A DNA stretch of 18,972 nt from JACRAR01 sp041674385. GTDB lineage: Bacteria > Pseudomonadota > Gammaproteobacteria > Burkholderiales > Rhodocyclaceae. A program made the translations under genes and the position numbers. The DNA lies in assembly GCA_041674385.1 (NCBI GenBank), contig JBAYVU010000057.1, positions 1-18,972 on the forward strand. The letters are read 5' to 3'. Below the pieces are notes generated by a model. The model saw only the letters and a program-made list of their open reading frames with translations. It was not told where the DNA came from and did not search any database. Positions 8,186-13,976 of this stretch are shown piece after piece; the first letter of the stretch is position 1, and every line of letters starts with the position of its first letter.

Positions 8186-9103
8186 TTACCTGGTTTCCTT
8201 GGGCCAGTGTTCTGGATCGACTCCAGGTGCGACCATGCCGACGAATTGACGAGCATAGTCGCGAAGATAGACATCACGATGGATCGCGAGGCGCGTCGTA
8301 TTGCCTGGAAACAGGTGATCGGCAGGTAGCAGCGCCAGCTCCTTATCCTTGCTTGGGTCGAAGGCCATCGGCGCAATGATGCCGATACCGAGACCCACCT
8401 CGACATAGGTCTTGATGACATCCGCATCGATGGCAGAGAGCACAATATCGACGGTCTGTCCGGCATTTGCAAATGCCTGATCGATATGCGAGCGGCCGGT
8501 AAAACCCTCATGATAGGTGACGATGGGATAAGCGGCGATGGCCTCCAGCGTCAATGCCGGCAAGCGCGTCAGCGGATGATCGACTGGCAAAATGACCGCG
8601 TGATGCCACGAATAGCACGGGAAAGTCACCAATTCGGGCACGCCCTCGATTGCTTCGGTGGCAATGCCGATGTCCGCTTCACCCGCCAGCAGCATTTCGA
8701 CGATCTCGCGCGGGCTGCACTGGTGCAGTGCGAGATGTACCTTGGGATAACACATCTTGAACTGCTTGACGACATCGGGCAGCGCGTAGCGCGCCTGGGT
8801 ATGGGTGGTCGCCACGGTCAGGCTGCCCTGTTCGCGGCTGGCGAACTGGTCGGCGATATTGCGTAGGTTCTGCGCGTCGCGCAGAATGTGCTCGACCGTT
8901 TGCAGGAGCTCCTTGCCGGGTTCCGTCAGTCCGAGCAAACGCTTGCCGCGACGCACGAAAAGCTCTACGCCAAGCTCCTCCTCGAGATCCTTGATGTTCT
9001 TGCTGACACCGGGTTGCGATGTGTAGAGCGCATTGGCCACTTCGGTGAGATTGAAGCCGCGGCGAACCGTTTCGCGCACGATCCTGAGCTGCTGGAAGTT
9101 CAT
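8186..9103 (-). CDS. cysB: LysR-family regulator CysB
   Basis: CysB is a LysR-type activator of sulfate uptake and cysteine synthesis that responds to N-acetylserine and sulfate. The 305-residue protein has an N-terminal winged helix with LYTSQPGVSKNIKDLEEELG (residues 26-45) and a periplasmic-binding-protein-like effector domain. The residues known to bind sulfate in the enteric CysB structure are present at the same numbers: T100, T102 and Q103 in TTHTQARYALP, T149 in GIATE, and T202 in EGFTGRS. A strong AAGGAGG precedes the ATG. The start overlaps the stop of the TOBE gene (ATGA), so it is coupled to the sbp operon it is likely to control. Confidence 0.93.
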   Translation of the reverse strand: MNFQQLRIVRETVRRGFNLTEVANALYTSQPGVSKNIKDLEEELGVELFVRRGKRLLGLTEPGKELLQTVEHILRDAQNLRNIADQFASREQGSLTVATTHTQARYALPDVVKQFKMCYPKVHLALHQCSPREIVEMLLAGEADIGIATEAIEGVPELVTFPCYSWHHAVILPVDHPLTRLPALTLEAIAAYPIVTYHEGFTGRSHIDQAFANAGQTVDIVLSAIDADVIKTYVEVGLGIGIIAPMAFDPSKDKELALLPADHLFPGNTTRLAIHRDVYLRDYARQFVGMVAPGVDPEHWPKETR

Positions 9104-9330
9104 GCCGCCTCCTTGGTGATTTCAGGTGCGGCGGGAAATACCCGCACGCTGCGCGGTTGTACCATGACTTTCTCGCCTTCGCACAGATCCAGTTCGCGCA
9201 GGCGCTCGCGCGTGATCTCCGCTTCGATCGGCACGGCTTGGCCGGAACGCTCCAGTTCCATAGGTACCACCGATCCGACGGCGGGCAGCACACTATGCCG
9301 GGTGAGTAACAGGTTCCTGGTGGTGGACAT
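9100..9330 (-). CDS. Stand-alone TOBE-like domain, C-terminal CysA fragment
   Basis: The 76-residue product matches, by recognition, the C-terminal TOBE-like tail of betaproteobacterial CysA, the ATPase of the sulfate importer: a VVPMELER strand, then IEAEITRERLRELDL and VMVQPRSVRVFPAA. It has no Walker A, signature or Walker B motif, so it cannot act as an ATPase. It has an ATG with GAAG upstream and an ATGA overlap with cysB, the arrangement expected of full-length cysA before cysB. It may be a remnant kept because it drives coupled translation of cysB, or a true small anion-sensing domain. The reading frame is intact. Confidence 0.72.
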   Translation of the reverse strand: MSTTRNLLLTRHSVLPAVGSVVPMELERSGQAVPIEAEITRERLRELDLCEGEKVMVQPRSVRVFPAAPEITKEAA

Positions 9331-9365
9331 TTATTTCTTCAACAGAAGACAGAGAAGGCGCATGT

Positions 9366-10160
9366 TCAATTCACGGCTGGGTCAAGGCTGATGATTTCTG
9401 GGGCAGGCAAATCGAGGTGGAATCCCTGTGTCCAGGCGACGCCGGCATCTCGCGCTGCGGCCAGGGTCTCGGCGGATTCGATATGTTTGATGGCAACGCC
9501 GACGCCGGTCGCTTTGATATTGGCGATCAACCGCGTTAGTGCGTCGGGCGCATAGGACCAGGCGTACAACATCAAATAGTCCGGCACCAGCAAGCTTGCC
9601 AGCGAGCGTGCATGGAGCATGCTTTCGGCATTAACCGCCACCGCAAAGCCATAGCGTCGGTAGCTGGCCAGAATGTCTCTGAGGCGCGTGAGGTCGAGCA
9701 GGTGGCTGATATGAATTTCGATGACGATGCGCTGCGGTGAGACGCCTAGCAATGACAGAACCTTGCCGAAGAATTCGCCGTGGCGTTCGGGTACCGCTTG
9801 CAACAAACGCGCATCGACGTTCAACACCAGTGGTTGAGCGAGATTCAGGCGGCTAAAAAAGTTCAGTGCATGGACCGTGCGGCAGAGCCGATCCAGCGTG
9901 ACCAGGTCGCTATCGACCGCGGCGTCGGCGAACAACAGCCAAGGCGACAGGTCATCGCCGTTTTTAGAGTGCGATCGCGCGTAGGCTTCGTAGGCGACGA
10001 TCTCCCCCGCCGTGTTTCGCCATGGCTGAAACGTCGACGAAATGGTGGCGCCGTAATACTTGCCTCCCACGCGGCCGTGCTCGAATAACTGCAGGCCGGT
10101 AATGGTTGGCAAGGCACGGCACATCTCTGTGACCGTGCGGCAGAGTGCCGCTGGCGTCAT
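9366..10160 (-). CDS. Degenerate EAL-domain protein, probably inactive
   Basis: EAL domains hydrolyse cyclic-di-GMP. This 264-residue protein keeps the fold signature (FQPWRNTAGEIVAYEAYAR, LVLNVD, RIVIEIH, PDYL, WTQGF) but not the chemistry. EAL reads EAY (58-60) and N114 and E148 remain. The second Glu of the E-x-x-E strand is I151, the DD metal pair is N177-A178, the catalytic Lys is M197, and the late Glu of the AEGVE motif is K225. It is therefore most likely a binding or regulatory protein rather than an enzyme. I chose the ATG at 10160, two bases after the sbp stop; an in-frame extension to 10235 inside sbp is unlikely. There is no GGDEF domain or membrane segment. Confidence 0.82.
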   Translation of the reverse strand: MTPAALCRTVTEMCRALPTITGLQLFEHGRVGGKYYGATISSTFQPWRNTAGEIVAYEAYARSHSKNGDDLSPWLLFADAAVDSDLVTLDRLCRTVHALNFFSRLNLAQPLVLNVDARLLQAVPERHGEFFGKVLSLLGVSPQRIVIEIHISHLLDLTRLRDILASYRRYGFAVAVNAESMLHARSLASLLVPDYLMLYAWSYAPDALTRLIANIKATGVGVAIKHIESAETLAAARDAGVAWTQGFHLDLPAPEIISLDPAVN

Positions 10161-10162
10161 GA

Positions 10163-11167
10163 CTATTTCTTCGATTGGTAAATCTGGTCGAAAATGCCGC
10201 CGTCTTCGAAGTGGGTCTTCTGCGCCTTTGTCCAACTACCGAATACTTCGTCGATGGTGAACAGTTTGGCTTTGACGAACTGCTTGGCATATTTCGCGGC
10301 GATTGCCTTGTCGATCGGACGATAGAAATGGCGTGCTGCGATTTCCTGGCCCTCCGCCGAATACAAGTATTGCAGATAGGCTTCAGCGACCTTGCGCGTA
10401 CCGTGCTTGTCGACCACCTTGTCGACCACGCTCACTGGCGGCTCGGCAAGAATTGACACGGGCGGCGTAATGATTTCGAACTTATCCGGCCCCAGTTCCT
10501 TGACGGCCAAGTAGGCTTCGTTTTCCCAGGCCAGGAGCACATCGCCCTGGCCTCGCTCGACAAATGTCGTCGTCGAGCCGCGTGCGCCGGAATCGAGCAC
10601 CGGCACGTTGGCGTAGAGCTTGCCGACAAACTCCTGAGCCTTGGCGTCGTTGCCGCCAGGTTGCTTGAGGGCATAACCCCAGGCGGCGAGATAGTTCCAG
10701 CGCGCGCCGCCGGATGTCTTCGGGTTGGGTGTGATCACCGATACGCCCAGCTTAACGAGATCACCCCAGTCCTTTATGCTTCTCGGATTGCCTTTGCGGA
10801 CCAGGAAAACGATAGTCGAGGTATAAGGAGAAGCATTGTGCGGCAATCGCTTTTGCCAGTCGGCCGGCAACAGCTTGGCCTTGTTGGCAATGGCGTCGAT
10901 GTCATAGGCCAGGGCCAACGTGACGACATCCGCTTCGAGTCCATCGATGACCGCTCGCGCCTGTTTGCCGGAACCGCCGTGTGATGCCTTGATCGAAACG
11001 GTTTCGCCGGTCTTGGCTTTCCAGTCCTTGGCGAACGCGGCATTGAAATCCTGATACAGCTCGCGTGTCGGATCGTACGAGACATTGAGCAAAACGATGT
11101 CGGCAAGTGCGACGTTGGCAATGAGCAATCCTGCAATACCCAGCAGGCGTTGAAGTCTGTTTGACAT
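10163..11167 (-). CDS. sbp: Periplasmic sulfate-binding protein
   Basis: This is the solute-binding protein of a sulfate/thiosulfate ABC importer. The 334-residue product has a signal peptide (residues about 1-22, ending NVALA) and then the typical start DIVLLNVSYDPTRELY. Family segments follow: ASHGGSGKQARAVIDGL, ADVVTLALAYDIDAI, VRKGNPRSIKDWGDLV, NPKTSGGARWNYLAAWGYA and the STTTFVERGQGDVLLAWENE region. GGGGAG lies 7 bases before the ATG. Downstream one expects cysT, cysW and cysA; instead there is the EAL gene and a CysA tail. The protein itself looks fully functional. Confidence 0.94.
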   Translation of the reverse strand: MSNRLQRLLGIAGLLIANVALADIVLLNVSYDPTRELYQDFNAAFAKDWKAKTGETVSIKASHGGSGKQARAVIDGLEADVVTLALAYDIDAIANKAKLLPADWQKRLPHNASPYTSTIVFLVRKGNPRSIKDWGDLVKLGVSVITPNPKTSGGARWNYLAAWGYALKQPGGNDAKAQEFVGKLYANVPVLDSGARGSTTTFVERGQGDVLLAWENEAYLAVKELGPDKFEIITPPVSILAEPPVSVVDKVVDKHGTRKVAEAYLQYLYSAEGQEIAARHFYRPIDKAIAAKYAKQFVKAKLFTIDEVFGSWTKAQKTHFEDGGIFDQIYQSKK

Positions 11168-11200
11168 GAAGATACTCCCCGATACGAAATTGACTGAGGG

Positions 11201-11267
11201 AGTATAGAAAATGCGACAAATAATCAGAACGAATTAATATGAAAAACGTTATTCATTCCAGGAATAA
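11201..11267 (-). promoter_or_regulatory. sbp promoter with a palindromic operator candidate
   Basis: On the minus strand a -10 TATACT (11201-11206) lies 33 bases before sbp; the matching -35 (TTCTGA, 11224-11229, 17-base spacer) is poor, as in activator-dependent promoters. Upstream, the plus strand reads TTATTC (11249-11254) and GAATAA (11262-11267) around the tight palindrome ATTCC-A-GGAAT (11255-11265). The position just above the -35 fits a CysB activating site, but this is inference because CysB sites are poorly conserved. Confidence 0.45.
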
Positions 11268-11408
11268 ACGATGCCAACTTTTCCCGCAGCGACCGTTCCG
11301 CGCAGAAAGTGATTCAAATTCACGGCGGGCCTGATGACCTACCCAAATTGAGAGTGGAGCAAAACGCAACGTGTTGGATTTGTTATGTTCTAGTCACAGT
11401 ACCAAATG

Positions 11409-11436
11409 AAAAGGGCCTAGCCATTAAGCTAAGCCC
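11409..11436 (-). terminator. Rho-independent terminator, minus strand
   Basis: Bases 11413-11436 form a stem of about nine pairs (GGGC-T-TAGC against GCTA-G-GCCC, with one T-G wobble) and a 6-base loop. It is followed on the minus strand by TTTT (11409-11412). It sits just after the 3' end of the tRNA-Phe fragment, where the terminator of an original tRNA-Phe gene would be. It may now also end fic transcription. Confidence 0.6.
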
Positions 11437-11446
11437 ATGATGTTAC

Positions 11447-11490
11447 TGGTGGCAGGGGCAGAATTGAACTGCCGACGCGCGGATTTTCAG
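11447..11490 (-). repeat. tRNA-Phe 3' fragment, left attachment-site scar
   Basis: On the minus strand this is a tRNA-Phe gene from the anticodon loop (CTGAAAA) to the CCA end, with a perfect T-stem (GGCAG/CTGCC). The D arm and 5' acceptor half are missing, so it cannot make a tRNA. It matches the copy at 13551-13595 except for one missing C and one A/G change. Tyrosine integrases often use exactly this 3' half as their att core. The first copy has drifted slightly and is probably the older scar. Confidence 0.85.
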
Positions 11491-11641
11491 GCAATGACAG
11501 AAACGAGGCCAATCAATGTTCTACCGGAAAAACCATCTACAAACATTGTATTCCCCGGTGCCGCAAACCAAGCAGGGAATGAAGAGCGACATGAATTGTA
11601 GAAGGAAATCGACTCTTCTACTTCGCAGGAAACCGGCGAAG
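11491..11641. other. Gene-free spacer between att scar and fic
   Basis: No gene, tRNA 5' half or clear terminator is seen here. The sequence is presumably the left end of the integrated element. A short imperfect repeat (GTAGAAG near 11598 and the CTTCTAC at 11616-11622) could form a weak hairpin just after the fic stop. Confidence 0.4.
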
Positions 11642-12985
11642 CTAATTGGCTAGAGCGGTGAGGCGGTCGCGTAGGTCTTCGGGAGCGAAGAACACATAAG
11701 CGTTTCCCTGTCTCGCTTTTTCTAGTAGTCCGAGATTGTGTAAATCCAGCAAATCGTTTCGGGCAGTCTGATATACGACGTTGTGGGAATGCTGATGTGC
11801 ATCTACGCGATACCCCTCTCCAGGGTGCCGTAATGCATGTGTCAACAGTGCGACTTGGCGATGGTTGAAGCGAGTCCGAAGTTTGGAAGATACTGATAAC
11901 ATGTTCTCGGTTTCTCTCTGCTCCTGACCCTTTCGAGACAGGTAGTTGTGTAGCGCTACTATCGCCCGCCTGATCGTGCTTAACTGATGCAGGAGAAAGT
12001 AAGTCGTGTCGTTATGATCAAACTCTGTGTGCAGATAGGCCCGCATATAGCGCGTGGGGCTTTTGCGCAGAATATGGCTGATAGAGGTGTACTCCATCAG
12101 CCAGTAGCCACTGCGCGCTATAGACCAGTAGAACAATGATCTCGCAGTACGGCCATTTCCATCGACAAACGGGTGGTCGTAGGCAAGCATGAAGTGCAGC
12201 AGGATCGCACGCAGTACCGGATGCACAAAGGGCAGAGAGGATTCGTCGGCGTTGGCAAATGCACACAACCGTTCCAGCCGTTCTGGAAGCTCTGTATGGG
12301 TAGGCGGAATATGCAGAACAGTGTTGTCTCTGGCATCGACAACCCGAACATCATCAACCTTACGAAGACGACCAGCGTCCTTCTGGTCTTCGAGAGTGTC
12401 TTCGGTAAGCATGCGATGCAACTCCAGAATCAAATCTGGTGTAATTGGATCCTGTTTTATAGACCGCAAGTGCTTCATCGCGCGGTAGTTGTTGAAGATC
12501 ATAGTCTCGCTATGATCCCTCGGCTTCCGTCCCTCGCGGAGCATTGCTGCTGCTACCTTGCGAGTCGTTGAAGCTCCCTCCAGTTGACTGGAAGTAATCG
12601 CCTCTTCAATGAGAGAGCTCAAGAGATAACGGTTCGGATCATCCTTAATTGGTGCTCCGATGGTGGCATGGATGTGCCCAGCAGCGTCTCGATCAATGTG
12701 GTGTAGGTCGATCAGCACAGGGCTAGGGGTTGCAAATCTGAAAGGGTTGCCACGTTTGTCTAGAAGCGGTAGGGTCTGCATCAGGGGTAGCCGCCCTAAC
12801 AAAATTGCACCCCACCAATCATCATGGGTTAGTCCTTGTGGCGGCTCTCTGTGACGAAGCTCTTCCCAATGGAGATACCGTCCTTTTGACAACGGCGAGG
12901 CATTCTGAAGAATTAACTGCAATTTATCAGTTTGTACGCCCTTGAAAATTTGCGCTAGATCAGGAGTGGTCTCTGGAAGTCTCAT
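11642..12985 (-). CDS. Fic-family protein, class II, with C-terminal winged helix
   Basis: Fic enzymes usually transfer AMP from ATP to target hydroxyl groups. The 447-residue protein has the full active-site motif HPFVDGNGRTAR at 271-282, so catalysis looks intact. An N-terminal inhibitory helix motif SSQLEG (132-137, with E136) fits (S/T)xxxE(G/N), which marks self-inhibited class II Fic proteins and explains the lack of a separate antitoxin. Residues about 370-435 resemble a winged helix and could bind DNA. The ATG at 12985 has no clear ribosome binding site. The gene lies alone between two tRNA-Phe scars and is therefore probably cargo of an old integrated element. Its target is unknown. 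Confidence 0.9.
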   Translation of the reverse strand: MRLPETTPDLAQIFKGVQTDKLQLILQNASPLSKGRYLHWEELRHREPPQGLTHDDWWGAILLGRLPLMQTLPLLDKRGNPFRFATPSPVLIDLHHIDRDAAGHIHATIGAPIKDDPNRYLLSSLIEEAITSSQLEGASTTRKVAAAMLREGRKPRDHSETMIFNNYRAMKHLRSIKQDPITPDLILELHRMLTEDTLEDQKDAGRLRKVDDVRVVDARDNTVLHIPPTHTELPERLERLCAFANADESSLPFVHPVLRAILLHFMLAYDHPFVDGNGRTARSLFYWSIARSGYWLMEYTSISHILRKSPTRYMRAYLHTEFDHNDTTYFLLHQLSTIRRAIVALHNYLSRKGQEQRETENMLSVSSKLRTRFNHRQVALLTHALRHPGEGYRVDAHQHSHNVVYQTARNDLLDLHNLGLLEKARQGNAYVFFAPEDLRDRLTALAN

Positions 12986-12988
12986 ACA

Positions 12989-13075
12989 ATGTCTACTAAT
13001 TTGATAATTGGTTAGTAGACATTAGTATAGAACAGACGCACCATTTGTCTACTAATTTATATAAATATTAGTAGA
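12989..13075 (-). promoter_or_regulatory. fic promoter covered by two inverted-repeat operators
   Basis: Operator 1 is a perfect 11-bp inverted repeat, ATGTCTACTAA (12989-12999) against TTAGTAGACAT (13012-13022). Operator 2 repeats the same half-sites, TCTACTAAT (13048-13056) against ATTAGTAGA (13067-13075). The centres are 56 bp apart. A sigma70 promoter on the minus strand fits between them: -35 TAGACA (13046-13051), 16-base spacer, -10 TATACT (13024-13029). Operator 2 covers the -35 and operator 1 the start of transcription up to the fic start codon. A dimeric repressor is implied, possibly Fic itself through its winged helix. Confidence 0.75.
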
Positions 13076-13102
13076 AATTGACAATTCAATCTGGCCTTGG
13101 CA

Positions 13103-13169
13103 GCGTTATCCACGGATGCCACCGCCGCGTCCTTCTATGGCAGGCGGCGGAGGTGTCGGTGGATAACGC
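13103..13169. repeat. Long imperfect hairpin
   Basis: A perfect 11-bp inverted repeat, GCGTTATCCAC (13103-13113) and GTGGATAACGC (13159-13169), encloses a second GC-rich pair (CCACCGCCGC against GCGGCGG-AGGTG) with one bulge. No T-tract follows, so an ordinary terminator is unlikely. Each arm contains a sequence one base from a DnaA box, possibly by chance. The role is unknown. Confidence 0.5.
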
Positions 13170-13315
13170 GGGGAGGTAGCACTCCCGCGCTTGGCAGGAA
13201 TTATCGGTACGTGTGGAATACGATGAAAGCCTGGGCGAACTGTGGCGTAAGTGGTGCCTCAAGCCCGAACCGCACCCTCTTGAAAACCCCAATCCCGACC
13301 CCGAGAAGGACATCG

Positions 13316-13546
13316 GCCCGCGAAAAAGCCGGCGTCGACTTCCAGTTGCGGGCCAAGGCTGCGACTGATACGACCGACCTGGGCCACGCTCAAAAGCTGC
13401 TTGGCCATAAAACCAGGGGAATGACGGAACACTATACCCGCGACCGGATTGGCGACACCGTAGCGCCTTTGAATTCAGGAATTGTAGATAAGAGGGCGGT
13501 AATTGTAGAAAAGCGGATTTCGGTCAAATCGCCGAAACCCGCTTGA
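13316..13546 (+). pseudogene. Tyrosine integrase, C-terminal remnant
   Basis: Residues from AREKAGVDFQL to the stop match the C-terminal catalytic part of phage and island tyrosine recombinases: AKAATDTTDLGHAQKLLGHK, then MTEHYTRDRIGDTVAPL, where the Tyr of EHYTR is the expected nucleophile. In the relatives I know the segment reads FQLRDLRAKAA; here three residues around the second catalytic Arg are missing (FQLRAKAA). The open frame continues upstream to about 13097 but is not integrase-like there, so the N-terminal core-binding part is lost or replaced. The stop lies five bases before the tRNA-Phe scar, the classic int-att arrangement. Confidence 0.8.
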
Positions 13547-13550
13547 ATCC

Positions 13551-13595
13551 TGGTGGCCAGGGGCAGAATTGAACTGCCGACACGCGGATTTTCAG
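13551..13595 (-). repeat. tRNA-Phe 3' fragment, right attachment-site scar
   Basis: This is the second copy of the 3' half of tRNA-Phe, from the anticodon loop to CCA on the minus strand, with the intact acceptor 3' strand CCTGGCC-A-CCA. No D arm or 5' strand follows (the next bases are TTTTAGCG on the plus strand). It abuts the integrase remnant and divides the fic element from the dCTP deaminase element. An intact tRNA-Phe is expected further right, beyond the window. Confidence 0.87.
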
Positions 13596-13760
13596 TTTTA
13601 GCGTCGTAATTTAATTATCAATAACTCAATGCCTTACAACGCTCGCCAGCGTCACTCATAGTCTCAACCAGCCTCAAAGTTGCCTGAATTCGTCTAGTTT
13701 AGCTACGTACCGGCTACGTCAAGCACGGCACAAAATCATTCATTCCCACTGAACAATTGG
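13596..13760. other. Gene-free spacer beside the right att scar
   Basis: AT-rich sequence after the scar with no supported gene, no complete tRNA half and no strong terminator for the leftward deaminase operon. It is likely the left end of the second integrated element. Confidence 0.4.
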
Positions 13761-13976
13761 CTATGCCTGTTTAGCGGTACCACCAAAATAGTTGTCACTG
13801 ATAGCTTTGTAAATAGACTGATCGTCAGCAGTAGCTGGCTTATGAAACCCCTCTCTATCATGTACCGGTCCAGTAACCGACCCACTAACTCTCTCTTCGG
13901 AGACTATCCTGGTAGGTTTTCCATTTACGTTTGTTAGAACAGGCAGTTCAAGCTGCCTATGTTTTGTCTTGGTCAT
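13761..13976 (-). CDS. Small protein of unknown function, coupled to the dCTP deaminase
   Basis: I do not recognise this 71-residue product. It is hydrophilic with no membrane segment, signal peptide or cysteine. It has a basic start (MTKTKHRQLELPVL), a middle with VNGKPTRIVSEERVSGSV, and an end with ADDQSIYKAISDNYFGG. It is very likely translated: the ATG has GGAG 6 bases upstream inside the deaminase gene, and its frame overlaps the deaminase stop by 20 bases. A 6-bp hairpin (AGGCAG/CTGCCT, 13941-13958) lies in the overlap. Co-expression suggests a partner, regulator or inhibitor of the deaminase; this is inference from position only. Confidence 0.72.
   Translation of the reverse strand: MTKTKHRQLELPVLTNVNGKPTRIVSEERVSGSVTGPVHDREGFHKPATADDQSIYKAISDNYFGGTAKQA

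Noticed and set aside
11447..11490. Functional tRNA gene
   Set aside because: Only the 3' half is present; D arm, anticodon 5' stem and acceptor 5' strand are missing. The same holds for 13551-13595.
11642..12985. Fic toxin of a two-gene toxin-antitoxin pair
   Set aside because: No small antitoxin ORF lies next to it, and the inhibitory motif is inside the protein, as in class II Fic proteins.
13103..13169. Integron attC site
   Set aside because: The outer arms read GCGTTATCC...GGATAACGC, not the RYYYAAC...GTTRRRY order required, and no integron integrase is present.
13097..13546. A complete 149-residue integrase gene
   Set aside because: Only the part from about 13316 resembles integrases; the rest runs through a hairpin and low-complexity frame with no conserved motif.
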